Part shown: one piece after another, positions 40,999 to 49,984 of the stretch
How positions within the stretch are numbered: position 1 is the first letter of the stretch
How the letters are laid out: each line of letters begins with the position of its first letter
Source of the DNA: Yersinia thracica
GTDB lineage: Bacteria; Pseudomonadota; Gammaproteobacteria; Enterobacterales; Enterobacteriaceae
Assembly: GCF_902170565.1 (NCBI RefSeq)
Contig: NZ_CABHXX010000084.1
Coordinates: 22,278 to 86,277 of the forward strand
Direction: 5' to 3'
Length of the DNA stretch: 64,000 nt
Made by a program: the position numbers and the translations under genes
Notes under the pieces: model-generated
The model's database searches: none
The model's input: only the letters and a program-made list of their open reading frames with translations
What the model was told of the DNA's origin: nothing

Positions 40999-41952
40999 AT
41001 GATCAAGCTCGGCATCGTAATGGACCCAATCTCGTCCATTAATATCAAGAAAGACTCCAGCTTCGCTATGCTGTTGGAAGCACAGCGCCGTGGTTGGGAA
41101 CTGCATTACATGGAAATGGGCGACCTTTACCTGCGTGGTGGTGATGGCCGCGCTCGCACCCGCCTGCTAAGTGTGAAACAGGACAAAGACGACTGGTTCA
41201 GTTTTGGTGCTGAGCAAGACTTACCGCTGCATGACCTTGATGTCATTCTGATGCGTAAAGACCCGCCGTTTGATACTGAATTCATCTACGCCACCTATAT
41301 TTTGGAACGGGCGGAAGATAAAGGCACTCTGGTAGTGAATAAACCGCAGAGTTTGCGCGACTGTAACGAAAAACTGTTTACCGCATGGTTCCCGGATTTA
41401 ACCCCCGATACACTGGTTAGCCGCAGCAAAGAGCATATCCGCAAGTTCCATCAGGAACACGGTGATATCATTCTGAAACCGCTGGATGGCATGGGCGGCA
41501 CTTCAATCTTCCGCGTGAAACAAGATGACCCTAATTTGTCGGTTATCATTGAAACACTGACCGAACTGGGTAGCAGATTCTGCATGGCGCAAAATTTCCT
41601 GCCGGCCATTAAAGAAGGCGATAAACGTGTGTTAGTCGTGGACGGCGAACCCGTGCCTTATTGCCTGGCGCGTATCCCGGCACAAGGTGAAACTCGCGGT
41701 AATCTGGCGGCCGGTGGCCGTGGCGAAGCTCGCCCACTGAGTGAAAGTGACTGGGCAATTGCCCGTGCTGTAGCACCGACGCTGAAGAAAAAAGGCTTAA
41801 TTTTTGTCGGCTTAGATATCATCGGCGATCGCCTGACTGAAATTAACGTCACCAGCCCGACCTGCATTCGCGAGATTGAAGCCGCTTTCCCAGATGTTTC
41901 GATTACTGGCATGCTAATGGATGCAATTGAAGTTCGGTTAGCGAATAAATAA
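40999..41952 (+). CDS. gshB: Glutathione synthetase
   Basis: ATP-grasp enzyme of 317 residues that adds glycine to gamma-glutamylcysteine. N-terminal LGIVMDPISSINIKKDSS, the glycine-rich ATP loop LKPLDGMGGTSIFRV (about 159-173), and metal-binding LDIIGDRLTEINVTSPT (about 274-290) are intact. It follows AGGAGAGAAG. An ERIC lies in its 3' untranslated region. Confidence 0.97.
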   Translation: MIKLGIVMDPISSINIKKDSSFAMLLEAQRRGWELHYMEMGDLYLRGGDGRARTRLLSVKQDKDDWFSFGAEQDLPLHDLDVILMRKDPPFDTEFIYATYILERAEDKGTLVVNKPQSLRDCNEKLFTAWFPDLTPDTLVSRSKEHIRKFHQEHGDIILKPLDGMGGTSIFRVKQDDPNLSVIIETLTELGSRFCMAQNFLPAIKEGDKRVLVVDGEPVPYCLARIPAQGETRGNLAAGGRGEARPLSESDWAIARAVAPTLKKKGLIFVGLDIIGDRLTEINVTSPTCIREIEAAFPDVSITGMLMDAIEVRLANK

Positions 41953-41959
41953 ACCCGAT

Positions 41960-42096
41960 GCCCTCTCCCCAAAGTTATTGGAGGCGGCAAGAAAACAAAT
42001 CCCGATGAACTTACTTATTTTAAGTTCAGCAACCAGTAAGTGACTCGGGTGCGTGAGCGCAGCCAACAACCCTGCGGCTTCAAGGACAAAGGGGAT
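41960..42096. repeat. Variant ERIC between gshB and yqgE
   Basis: ERIC-like segment with core AATCCCGATGAACTTAC and AGTAAGTGACTCGGGTG, followed by GCAGCCAACAACCCTGCGGC. About 20 bp extra lie at the centre of the palindrome (TATTTTAAGTTCAGCAACC). The outer ends deviate from TATACCC and GGGTATA. Confidence 0.75.
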
Positions 42097-42171
42097 CCGT
42101 GACTTTATGCGCATTTATCCGCATACTGGCGGAGTTTTCCCCTTAACTCAGCGAACTCCCTATATAACATA

Positions 42172-42735
42172 ATGAATTTACAGCATCATTTTCTTATTGC
42201 TATGCCGTCACTTCAAGACCCGCAATTTATGCGATCAGTTATCTATATCTGTGAACATAATAAAGAGGGTGCGATGGGCTTGGTCATTAACAAGTCAATT
42301 GAACAGTTCACAGTAGAAACTGTGCTGAAAAAACTGAAGATCAACCCAACCCCACGAGATCCCTCTATTCGGCTAGATAAACCAGTATTGGCGGGTGGCC
42401 CACTGGCGGAAGATCGCGGTTTTATCCTGCATTCGCCGCAGGAAGGTTTCGGCTCCAGTATTCCTATCTCACCAGATACCATGATAACCACCTCTAAAGA
42501 TGTGCTGGCGACATTTGGAACACCGGAACAGCCTAAAAATCTGCTGGTAGCGCTGGGTTATGCAGGCTGGCAACAGGGGCAGTTGGAGCAAGAACTGCTG
42601 GACAATGCCTGGCTGACCATTGAGGCAGACAGTCATATCCTGTTTAACACCCCGATTTCTGAGCGCTGGCAAGCTGCGGCCAATAAACTGGGTATCAATA
42701 TCTTTAATATTGCCCCGCAAGCAGGACACGCCTGA
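42172..42735 (+). CDS. yqgE: UPF0301 protein YqgE
   Basis: Protein of 187 residues, DUF179/AlgH-like. Conserved [19 protein letters not shown] and [15 protein letters not shown] are present. Function is not known. It overlaps yqgF by one base (TGATG), so the two are translationally coupled; this pairing is conserved across enterobacteria. Confidence 0.93.
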   Translation: MNLQHHFLIAMPSLQDPQFMRSVIYICEHNKEGAMGLVINKSIEQFTVETVLKKLKINPTPRDPSIRLDKPVLAGGPLAEDRGFILHSPQEGFGSSIPISPDTMITTSKDVLATFGTPEQPKNLLVALGYAGWQQGQLEQELLDNAWLTIEADSHILFNTPISERWQAAANKLGINIFNIAPQAGHA

Positions 42736-43157
42736 TGGCTAATCGCACAATTATCGCCTTTGATTTTGGTACTAAAAGTATCGGTGTGGCTATTGGTCAG
42801 GAAGTCACTGGCACCGCCAGAGCGCTGACATCTTTTAAAGCTCAGGACGGCACACCGGACTGGCAAAAAGTCGAAAAACTGCTGAAAGAGTGGCAACCTG
42901 ATTTAGTCGTCGTCGGGCTACCATTGAATATGGATGGCACCGAACAACCACTCACGGCGCGCGCACGCAGGTTTGCCAACCGCCTACATGGCCGTTTTGG
43001 TGTCCAGATTGCCTTACAGGATGAACGCCTTAGTACCGTCGAGGCGCGTGCCAATTTATTTGACAGTGGCGGTTATCGCGCGCTGGACAAAGGCAGTGTC
43101 GACGCCGCCTCCGCAGTGATCATTCTGGAAAGTTGGTTTGATGAGCAAGCAGGTTGA
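42735..43157 (+). CDS. yqgF: RuvX/YqgF family Holliday junction resolvase-like nuclease
   Basis: RNase H-fold protein of 140 residues. Metal ligands: Asp in [17 protein letters not shown] (about 10), Glu region in [16 protein letters not shown], and Asp in [13 protein letters not shown]. coli YqgF is essential and implicated in pre-16S rRNA processing; a resolvase role is proposed for homologues. Coupled to yqgE; a terminator-like hairpin lies 140 nt downstream, near aguB. Confidence 0.94.
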   Translation: MANRTIIAFDFGTKSIGVAIGQEVTGTARALTSFKAQDGTPDWQKVEKLLKEWQPDLVVVGLPLNMDGTEQPLTARARRFANRLHGRFGVQIALQDERLSTVEARANLFDSGGYRALDKGSVDAASAVIILESWFDEQAG

Positions 43158-43234
43158 ACACGTTTTTTTGACATTATCCCCTGCTGTTTTCCACTATCCA
43201 TTCCCGCTGCCTACCCCGACAAATCTGGTATAGC

Positions 43235-43342
43235 ATGGCACCCATGCCCGCACAATTGTATACTGGATGGATGCCAATCAGCGGCTCAAAATATTGCACA
43301 CCCTCGCGGGTGTTTTTTACATTTATTGAGGTTTTCTCATGA
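43235..43342 (+). CDS. Candidate 35-codon leader ORF overlapping aguB
   Basis: Short ORF starting ATGGCACCCATGCCCGC and ending TCATGA, where the ATG is the aguB start codon. The product would begin MAPMPAQLYTGWM. The ORF runs straight through the hairpin at 43297-43318, so a translating ribosome would disturb that hairpin. There is no strong Shine-Dalgarno before it. It may be chance, since it is only 35 codons long and nothing comparable is known to me. Confidence 0.3.
   Translation: MAPMPAQLYTGWMPISGSKYCTPSRVFFTFIEVFS
43297..43318 (+). terminator. Terminator or attenuator just before aguB
   Basis: ACACCC-TCGC-GGGTGT followed by six T, the form of an intrinsic terminator. The aguB ATG is only 20 nt beyond the T-run, too close for a full promoter between them. 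It either ends yqgF transcripts while aguB transcripts read through from an upstream promoter, or it attenuates aguBA. A candidate -35 TTGACA is at 43168. Confidence 0.7.
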
Positions 43343-44223
43343 CAAAAGTAACTGTTGCTGCGACTCAAATGGCCTGTTCCTGGGACCTGCCTAAGAACAT
43401 TGAAAATGCCGAGAAACTGGTACGTGATGCGCACGCCAAAGGCGCACAAATCATCCTGATTCAGGAACTATTTGCCGCTCCTTATTTCTGCATCGACCAA
43501 AGCCCAGAGCACTATGCACTAGCCCAAGAGCTGGACAGCAGCCCGCTTATCCAACATTTTTCCAAGCTGGCGGCCGAGCTGGAAGTGGTATTGCCACTGA
43601 GTTTCTTTGAGAAAGCCAACAACGCATATTATAACTCGCTGGTCATGATTGATGCTGACGGCTCAGTGCTGGATGTGTATCGCAAAACTCATATTCCTAA
43701 TGGCCCGGCTTATCAAGAAAAACAATTCTTTATCCCAGGAGATACTGGCTTTAAAGTCTGGCAGACCCGCTACGCAAAAGTCGGTGTCGGTATCTGTTGG
43801 GATCAATGGTTCCCGGAAACTGCCCGCAGTCTGGCATTGCTGGGCGCGGAAATCATTTTCTACCCAACGGCCATTGGTTCTGAGCCAGCTTATCCTGATA
43901 TTGACAGCCAGCCGCACTGGACCCGTGTTCAGCAAGGCCATGCCGCTGCCAACCTGGTGCCCGTGATTGCTTCTAACCGCATTGGTACTGAGAAAAGCAA
44001 ATATATCGATGGCTTGGAAATGACTTTCTACGGCTCCTCATTTATTGCAGACCAGACTGGTGCGCTGGTGGCGCAGGCGAATAAAACCGACGAAGCGGTG
44101 TTGGTGCATGAGTTCGATTTGCAAGAAATCGCCGCTCAACGCGCTTCATGGGGCTTGTTCCGCGATCGCCGCCCGGAAATGTATCAGGCACTCGCCACTT
44201 CTGACGGCAAGACCCGGAGATAA
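43339..44223 (+). CDS. aguB: N-carbamoylputrescine amidase
   Basis: Carbon-nitrogen hydrolase of 294 residues that turns N-carbamoylputrescine into putrescine, CO2 and ammonia. The catalytic triad is visible: Glu43 in LIQELFAAPYF, Lys116 in VYRKTHIPNG and Cys153 in VGVGICWDQWFPE. It lies 3 nt upstream of aguA, its pathway partner. Ribosome-binding TTGAGG precedes the ATG. These two genes substitute for speB in converting agmatine from SpeA. Confidence 0.95.
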   Translation: MTKVTVAATQMACSWDLPKNIENAEKLVRDAHAKGAQIILIQELFAAPYFCIDQSPEHYALAQELDSSPLIQHFSKLAAELEVVLPLSFFEKANNAYYNSLVMIDADGSVLDVYRKTHIPNGPAYQEKQFFIPGDTGFKVWQTRYAKVGVGICWDQWFPETARSLALLGAEIIFYPTAIGSEPAYPDIDSQPHWTRVQQGHAAANLVPVIASNRIGTEKSKYIDGLEMTFYGSSFIADQTGALVAQANKTDEAVLVHEFDLQEIAAQRASWGLFRDRRPEMYQALATSDGKTRR

Positions 44224-44226
44224 TTT

Positions 44227-45351
44227 ATGTCTGTAAAAGACCCGATTTTACCCGAGACCGCATCACAAGCACTGCCGGGTACTCCGCAGCAAGATGGCTT
44301 CTTTATGCCCGCCGAATGGGCACAGCAAGATGCCGTCTGGATGCTGTGGCCGTATCGTCAGGACAACTGGCGTGGCAAAGGTATTCCCGCTCAACAGACG
44401 TTTGCCAAAGTGGCGGAAGCCATCAGCCGCACAACACCAGTCTTTATGGGGGTGCCAGCTGAGTTTATGGCACAGGCAAAAGCCACCCTCCCGGCCAATG
44501 TTACCCTGGTAGAAATGGCCAGCGATGACGCGTGGATGCGTGATACCGGCCCGACAATGGTCATCAATGGTGCGGGTGAACGCCGCGCTGTTGACTGGCA
44601 ATTTAACGCCTGGGGCGGTCTTAACGGCGGTCTGTATGCCAATTGGCAGCAAGATGAGAAAATTGCCGTCCAAGTCAGTGACTTCTTGAATAATGCCCAT
44701 TACAGCGCGCCGCTGGTGCTGGAAGGTGGCTCTATTCATACTGATGGCGAAGGCACTTTACTGACCACCACTGAATGTTTGCTGAATCCAAACCGCAACC
44801 CGCACCTGAATCAGGCGCAGATTGAACAGTTGTTGCACGAATACCTTGGCGTCACGCATTTCATCTGGTTACAGGACGGCGTCTATAACGATGAGACTGA
44901 TGGTCACATCGATAATATGTGTTGCTTTGTCCGTCCAGGTGAAGTCGCCCTGCATTGGACTGACGATCAGCAGGATCCGCAATATGCGCGTTCGGTTGCC
45001 GCCTTTGACGTTTTATCCAATGCCGTCGATGCCAAAGGCCGTAAGCTGAAAATTTGGAAGCTACCTGCGCCGGGCCCACTGTATAACACTGAAGCCGAGA
45101 CTTTCGATGTGCTGTCCAGTGATGCGGTGCCACGTACCGCCGGTGAGCGGTTAGCGGGGTCTTACGTCAACTTCCTAATCAGCAATCAACAGATTATTTA
45201 TCCACTGTTGGACAGCCGCACAGATGGGCTGGCGCATGACCTATTGCAGCAGATATTCCCTGACTATGCGATTGTTGGCGTCCCTGCCCGCGAGATCCTG
45301 TTAGGTGGCGGCAATATTCATTGTATTACCCAGCAGATCCCCGCAGCCTAG
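44227..45351 (+). CDS. aguA: Agmatine deiminase
   Basis: Guanidino-group hydrolase of 374 residues (PPAD family), converting agmatine to N-carbamoylputrescine. N-terminal [20 protein letters not shown], substrate Asp/Glu in [14 protein letters not shown], and the catalytic Cys366 in [14 protein letters not shown] are present. The stop codon abuts an ERIC. Order aguB-aguA gives the complete two-step pathway in one operon. Confidence 0.95.
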   Translation: MSVKDPILPETASQALPGTPQQDGFFMPAEWAQQDAVWMLWPYRQDNWRGKGIPAQQTFAKVAEAISRTTPVFMGVPAEFMAQAKATLPANVTLVEMASDDAWMRDTGPTMVINGAGERRAVDWQFNAWGGLNGGLYANWQQDEKIAVQVSDFLNNAHYSAPLVLEGGSIHTDGEGTLLTTTECLLNPNRNPHLNQAQIEQLLHEYLGVTHFIWLQDGVYNDETDGHIDNMCCFVRPGEVALHWTDDQQDPQYARSVAAFDVLSNAVDAKGRKLKIWKLPAPGPLYNTEAETFDVLSSDAVPRTAGERLAGSYVNFLISNQQIIYPLLDSRTDGLAHDLLQQIFPDYAIVGVPAREILLGGGNIHCITQQIPAA

Positions 45352-45515
45352 ATACCCTTTTTAATTGGAGCCGCAGCGGTGTTAGCGGCTCTCACTTACC
45401 CGAATCACTTACCAATGTAAGCTCATCGGGATGCATTCGTTTGCTGCCTTGCTGCAACACCAATTACTTTGGGTAACCTCTTTTTAATTGGAGCCGCAGC
45501 GGTGTTAGCGGCTCT
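45351..45515. repeat. ERIC variant with a duplicated end between aguA and yggR
   Basis: An inverted ERIC (core ACTTACCCGAATCACTTACC with GTAAGCTCATCGGGAT) spans about 45351-45478. Its left 35 bp, TTTTTAATTGGAGCCGCAGC to GTTAGCGGCTCT, recur exactly at 45481-45515. The second copy contains the end of the yggR coding strand, whose TAG stop lies at its margin. Convergent aguA and yggR both transcribe into it. Confidence 0.85.
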
Positions 45516-46653
45516 ATCTCAATTGATTCACATGCTGCTCGGCCAATATGCCCTGTTTTTGCCGCTGCGCCATGCTTTGTTCAAAAGTTTGCATCCCCCA
45601 TTGCCCACCTGTCTGTATCACTGAGGGAAGCTGGTAGGTTTTACCTTCACGAATCAAATGGCTGGCTGCCGTAGTTTGGGTCAGAATCTCAAATACAGCC
45701 ATGCGCCCACCACCGACTTTATGACACAATTTTTGTGCGATAACGGCGCGTAAACTGGCTGCCAATTGCGCTTGAATAGCCGTTTTCTCTGCTGCTGGGA
45801 AAACGTCCACCAGCCTATCGATTGCTTGGGTCGCGGTGCGGGTATGTAATGTGGCTAACACCAAATGCCCGGTTTCAGCAGCGGTTAGTGCTAAACGAAT
45901 TGACTCTTGATCCCGCAGTTCACCCAGCAAAATGATATCTGGGTCTTGCCGCAATGCCCCAATTAAGGCGCTACTGAAAGAATGAGTATGACGACCCAAT
46001 TCCCGCTGCTGGATCAAACATGTTTTGCTGCTATGAAGAAATTCGATCGGATCTTCCAGTGTGATGATATGGCGCGCTTGTTTTTGATTCATGGCACTTA
46101 TCATCGCGCTCAATGTGGTGGTTTTGCCACTGCCTGTCGCGCCGGTAATTAGAATCAATCCATTCTCTTGCTCAATAAGTTGATGAATAATGGGTGGAAC
46201 ATCCAATTCATCCAGTGATGGGCTAGTTGCAGAAATGACACGAAAAGCTATTGAACGCCCGTGCTGTTGCTGGAAAACATTCGCCCTGAGCCGTTGCCCG
46301 GCACTTGTGGTGCAAGCACAATCTACTTGCCCACTTTGCTGCAATTGCCTTTGTTGCACTTCGCTCAATAAATATCGGCTAAGGCCGCTCAGCCAATTAG
46401 CATTGACGCGCGGCCAATGAGTGAAGGTTTTCAATTCACCATCAATACGCAATACCGGATGATCACCGGTACAAAGGTGCAGATCGGATGCATTATGATT
46501 TACACTAGCCGCCACCTTATTGGCAAAATCCTGTTCGTTGAAGTCACCATCGGCATGTTCAGGGTTTTCTAAATCAATGTATTCGGTGAAAACACCACTA
46601 AATACGGGGTTATCCAAGTCTGTGTTTTTATTATCCAGACGGGTGAAATCCAT
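45514..46653 (-). CDS. yggR: PilT-like type IV pilus retraction ATPase (YggR)
   Basis: Secretion ATPase of 379 residues. The N-terminal 45 residues are acidic and not conserved, followed by the PilT N-domain (KVAASVNHNASDLHLCTG). Walker A is GATGSGKTTT (171-180), Asp box ITLEDPIEFLH, Walker B-like DIILLGELRDQESI, His box TGHLVLATLHTRTA. The ATG at 46653 follows CAGGAGTTTGAT; the open frame extends another 53 codons into yggS. No pilus genes are near; in E. coli the gene also stands alone. Confidence 0.9.
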   Translation of the reverse strand: MDFTRLDNKNTDLDNPVFSGVFTEYIDLENPEHADGDFNEQDFANKVAASVNHNASDLHLCTGDHPVLRIDGELKTFTHWPRVNANWLSGLSRYLLSEVQQRQLQQSGQVDCACTTSAGQRLRANVFQQQHGRSIAFRVISATSPSLDELDVPPIIHQLIEQENGLILITGATGSGKTTTLSAMISAMNQKQARHIITLEDPIEFLHSSKTCLIQQRELGRHTHSFSSALIGALRQDPDIILLGELRDQESIRLALTAAETGHLVLATLHTRTATQAIDRLVDVFPAAEKTAIQAQLAASLRAVIAQKLCHKVGGGRMAVFEILTQTTAASHLIREGKTYQLPSVIQTGGQWGMQTFEQSMAQRQKQGILAEQHVNQLR

Positions 46654-46672
46654 ATCAAACTCCTGGGTCCAT

Positions 46673-47368
46673 ATGAGCACAATTGAGCAGAATCTACAGG
46701 ATGTCAGAGCGCAAATCACAACTGCTGCATGCAATTGCGGGCGCTCTCCAGAAGAAGTGACATTGCTTGCAGTCAGTAAAACCAAGCCTGTGACCGCTAT
46801 CGAAGAAGCCATCGCCGCAGGGCAATATGCCTTTGGTGAGAACTACGTGCAGGAAGGGGTGGATAAAATCCACTATTTTGCAGATAACGCCCCCACAGCC
46901 AATCTTGAATGGCACTTTATCGGCCCGCTGCAATCCAATAAAAGCAGATTAGTGGCAGAAAATTTTGCCTGGTGCCATACCGTGGACAGGCTCAAGGTTG
47001 CGCAGCGCTTAAGTGCTCAACGCCCGCCCGACATGCCCGCGCTGAACGTCCTAATTCAGGTCAATATCAGTGATGAGCAGAGTAAATCAGGTATAGCACT
47101 GGCGGAATTGCCTGCTTTAGCGGCCAGTATCAATGAACTGCCTAACCTGCATTTACGCGGGCTAATGGCTATTCCGGCTCCTGAAACTGATTATCAGCGG
47201 CAACTGGCGGTATTTGAGCAAATGAATCAGGCGTTCTTGACTTTAAAAACCAGCTACCCTCAGATGGATACGCTTTCCATGGGGATGACGGATGATATGG
47301 CTGCCGCTATTGCCGCGGGCAGTACTTTAGTGCGCATTGGTACCGCCATTTTTGGCACCCGCGCTTAA
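46673..47368 (+). CDS. yggS: PLP homeostasis protein YggS
   Basis: YggS/PLPBP-family protein of 231 residues that binds PLP but has no known catalytic activity and affects vitamin B6 and amino-acid balance. The PLP Lys is in LLAVSKTKPV (about 36). Other blocks are FGENYVQEGVDKI, HFIGPLQSNKSRLV and LSMGMTDDMAAAIAAGSTLVRIG. Start MSTIEQNLQDV at 46673 is 19 bp from the divergent yggR start, so both promoters must lie inside the opposite coding regions. Confidence 0.94.
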   Translation: MSTIEQNLQDVRAQITTAACNCGRSPEEVTLLAVSKTKPVTAIEEAIAAGQYAFGENYVQEGVDKIHYFADNAPTANLEWHFIGPLQSNKSRLVAENFAWCHTVDRLKVAQRLSAQRPPDMPALNVLIQVNISDEQSKSGIALAELPALAASINELPNLHLRGLMAIPAPETDYQRQLAVFEQMNQAFLTLKTSYPQMDTLSMGMTDDMAAAIAAGSTLVRIGTAIFGTRA

Positions 47369-47369
47369 C

Positions 47370-47519
47370 CCCCGGCGGCTTCGAATACAAAGAGGGCCCC
47401 AAAGTAGTTGGAGTCACGGCAAGGCAGCAAAGGAGCGAATCCCGATGAGCTTACACAAGTAAGTGATTCGGGTGAGTGATAGATGCTAACACCGCTGTGG
47501 CTTCAAATACGCAGGGGAT
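47370..47519. repeat. ERIC variant between yggS and proC
   Basis: Core AATCCCGATGAGCTTACAC and AAGTAAGTGATTCGGGTGAG; right arm GCTAACACCGCTGTGGCTTC. The left part is preceded by a partial copy of the right end (GGCGGCTTCGAATACAAAGAG). The outer arms belong to the same variant set as the elements near yggR and mutY. It ends 17 bp before the proC start and contributes its leader. Confidence 0.8.
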
Positions 47520-47535
47520 GAGGAGAACTGATTTA

Positions 47536-48357
47536 ATGAAACATCGCAACATTACATTCATTGGTGCGGGCAATATGGCGCGGGCAATTATCGCGGGTTT
47601 AGTAGCCGGTGGTTACCCCGCTAAAATGATCAGTGTTTGTGCGCCTTCCGCTAAAAACCGTGATGCTTTGGCCGCTGAATTCGGTGTTATCAGTAGTGAC
47701 GACAACATTGCCGAGGCGAAAAAAGCCGAGGTGGTGGTTTTAGCCGTTAAGCCCCAATTAATGGCGGTGGTATGCCAGCCATTGCAGGAAAATATCAACT
47801 TTACCGGTAAGCTGGTGCTGTCTATTGCTGCGGGTGTGCAGGTGGCCCGTTTCTATGCGCTATTGGGCGAGAATCTCAATCTGGTGCGAATTATGCCCAA
47901 CACACCTTCGCTGGTGGGGAAAGGGATGAGCGGCCTTTATGCACCGGAGCAAGTCTCGCAGGATGACCGTGATTTCACGGCTTCACTGATGAGTTCAGTG
48001 GGTAAAGTTTGTTGGGTGAATGACGAAAACGGCATCAACAGCGTTATTGCTGCCGCAGGCAGTGCGCCCGCTTATTTCTTCTTGTTTATGGAAGCAATGC
48101 AGCAAGAAGCTGAAAAATTAGGTTTTGACAGTGAAACTGCCCGTATGCTGGTACAGCAAGCGGCGTCCGGTGCGACAGCATTAGTGGAGGCCAACCCGCA
48201 ATTACCACTTTCAACACTGCGTGAACAGGTCACGTCGAAAGGGGGCACGACCGCCGAGGCAATTCGAGTATTTAACGAACAGCATTTGCCAGTAATTGTC
48301 TCCAATGCCATGCAAGCCGCCATTGTGCGAGCAAAAGAAATGGAAAAGCTGTTCTAA
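47536..48357 (+). CDS. proC: Pyrroline-5-carboxylate reductase
   Basis: Last step of proline synthesis, 273 residues. Rossmann motif ITFIGAGNMARAIIAGL, then NTPSLVGKGMSGL and the C-terminal signature VTSKGGTTAEAIRVF. MKHRNITFIG at 47536 follows GAGGAGAACTGATTTA. The ORF extends 20 codons upstream into the ERIC. In E. coli proC is elsewhere; its place between yggS and yggT is usual for many other gammaproteobacteria. Confidence 0.95.
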   Translation: MKHRNITFIGAGNMARAIIAGLVAGGYPAKMISVCAPSAKNRDALAAEFGVISSDDNIAEAKKAEVVVLAVKPQLMAVVCQPLQENINFTGKLVLSIAAGVQVARFYALLGENLNLVRIMPNTPSLVGKGMSGLYAPEQVSQDDRDFTASLMSSVGKVCWVNDENGINSVIAAAGSAPAYFFLFMEAMQQEAEKLGFDSETARMLVQQAASGATALVEANPQLPLSTLREQVTSKGGTTAEAIRVFNEQHLPVIVSNAMQAAIVRAKEMEKLF

Positions 48358-48485
48358 CCACGGCAAAATTTACAAAACCCGACACTGGCCCTGATGCTTT
48401 CCCGTTAAGATAGGGGCCTATAAAGTAGGCGAATAGACGGTCTATTTACCTGCATACCCTATTGAATAAAGGATTAAGGCAACTC

Positions 48486-49040
48486 ATGCTAACGCTGACT
48501 TTTCTGGCAAAAACGGTCATTGACCTGTATGTGATGGTACTGCTGTTGCGCATCTGGATGCAGTGGGTTCACAGCGATTTTTATAACCCGTTCTCACAAT
48601 TTGTGGTGAAAATCACCCAGCCGATTGTTGGCCCGTTGCGCCGGATTATCCCTTCTCTGGGGCCTATCGACAGTGCATCTCTGCTGTTGGCGTTTCTGTT
48701 GATGACCATCAAGTATCCACTGTTGGTGCTGATTCAGAGCGGCTCAATGTCACTCAGCCCGTATAACTTGCTGTTCGGTGTTATTTCATTAGTCAAAGCA
48801 GTCGGTTATCTCATTTTCTGGGTGATGATTATTCGGGCGCTGATGAGCTGGGTTAGTCAGGGCCGCAGCCCAATGGATTACCTGCTTTATCAGTTAACTG
48901 AACCTTTAATGGCTCCGATTCGCCGTATTTTACCCGCCATGGGCGGTATCGATTTCTCGGCGATGGTGGTGATTCTTATTCTGTATCTGTTCAACTATTT
49001 AGGCACGGATCTGCTAGGCGAGCTTTGGTTCATACTGTGA
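48486..49040 (+). CDS. yggT: YggT family membrane protein
   Basis: Inner membrane protein of 184 residues, two tandem YGGT domains, each with two helices and a conserved loop: [20 protein letters not shown] and [20 protein letters not shown]. Linked to osmotic or turgor tolerance in some reports; otherwise unknown. The ATG at 48486 follows TTAAGGCAACTC and matches E. coli; a start at 48462 would add eight residues. Overlaps yggU. Confidence 0.9.
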   Translation: MLTLTFLAKTVIDLYVMVLLLRIWMQWVHSDFYNPFSQFVVKITQPIVGPLRRIIPSLGPIDSASLLLAFLLMTIKYPLLVLIQSGSMSLSPYNLLFGVISLVKAVGYLIFWVMIIRALMSWVSQGRSPMDYLLYQLTEPLMAPIRRILPAMGGIDFSAMVVILILYLFNYLGTDLLGELWFIL

Positions 49041-49327
49041 GTGCCGTCACCCGGGTGCTGGACGGGCTGGCACTCAAGCTATATATTCAGCCGAAAGCCA
49101 GTCGTGATCAGATAGTCGGTTTACATGGCGACGAACTTAAAGTCGCCATTACCGCGCCACCCGTTGATGGTCAAGCTAATGCTCATTTGGTCAAGTTTAT
49201 CGCTAAACAGTTCCGGGTAGCGAAAAGCCAGGTGATTATCGAAAAGGGCGAGTTGGGGCGGCATAAGCAGATCAAAATCGTTAACCCGCAACAGATCCCG
49301 CCCGAAGTAGCGACACTGCTCAAATGA
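49037..49327 (+). CDS. yggU: UPF0235 protein YggU
   Basis: Small conserved protein of 96 residues, DUF167, with [33 protein letters not shown] and [10 protein letters not shown]. Function unknown. The GTG at 49037 overlaps the yggT stop as GTGA and gives VSAVTRV, equivalent to MSAVT in E. coli. An ATG at 49025, inside yggT, is the alternative (100 residues). Confidence 0.88.
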   Translation: MSAVTRVLDGLALKLYIQPKASRDQIVGLHGDELKVAITAPPVDGQANAHLVKFIAKQFRVAKSQVIIEKGELGRHKQIKIVNPQQIPPEVATLLK

Positions 49328-49390
49328 TAAATATTTCCCGCTAGAATTGGGCGATTAATTATCAGCCTAAATGAAATTCAGGACTCTTCC

Positions 49391-49984
49391 ATGCAAAAAA
49401 TAGTATTAGCCACCGGTAACCCCGGTAAAGTGCGTGAGTTAGCAAATTTGCTGGCCGATTTTGGTTTGGATGTCATCGCGCAAACCGAACTGGGTGTCGA
49501 ATCTGCCGAAGAAACTGGCTTAACTTTTATTGAAAACGCCATATTAAAAGCACGCCATGCCGCACAAACCACAGGTTTGCCGGCTATCGCAGATGACTCC
49601 GGCTTAGCTGTTGATGCTTTGGGTGGAGCGCCTGGGATTTACTCCGCACGCTATGCGGGCGCTGATGCCAGTGACCAAGAAAATCTGGAAAAACTGCTGG
49701 TCGCGCTGAAAGATATTCCCGATGAACAGCGCGGCGCGCAATTCCATTGTGTGCTGGTTTATATGCGCCATGCGGAAGATCCAACGCCATTGGTATTCCA
49801 TGGTCAATGGCCGGGTGTGATTGCTCACCAACCCGCCGGTACGGCTGGATTTGGTTATGACCCTATTTTCTATGTTCCAGAGCTGGATAAAACCGCAGCA
49901 GAATTAACTCGTGAAGAAAAGCACGCAGTTTCCCATCGTGGTCAAGCACTGAAACTGATGCTGGATGCCCTGCGCAATGCTTAA
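49391..49984 (+). CDS. rdgB: dITP/XTP pyrophosphatase RdgB
   Basis: House-cleaning nucleotide pyrophosphatase of 197 residues that removes dITP and XTP from the nucleotide pool. N-terminal [18 protein letters not shown], catalytic Asp in [26 protein letters not shown] (about residue 69), and [15 protein letters not shown] are present. Its 3' end overlaps the hemW start by eight bases. Confidence 0.96.
   Translation: MQKIVLATGNPGKVRELANLLADFGLDVIAQTELGVESAEETGLTFIENAILKARHAAQTTGLPAIADDSGLAVDALGGAPGIYSARYAGADASDQENLEKLLVALKDIPDEQRGAQFHCVLVYMRHAEDPTPLVFHGQWPGVIAHQPAGTAGFGYDPIFYVPELDKTAAELTREEKHAVSHRGQALKLMLDALRNA

Noticed and set aside
46520..46672. N-terminal extension of YggS
   Set aside because: It would overlap yggR antisense and is absent from the family; MSTIEQN at 46673 is used.
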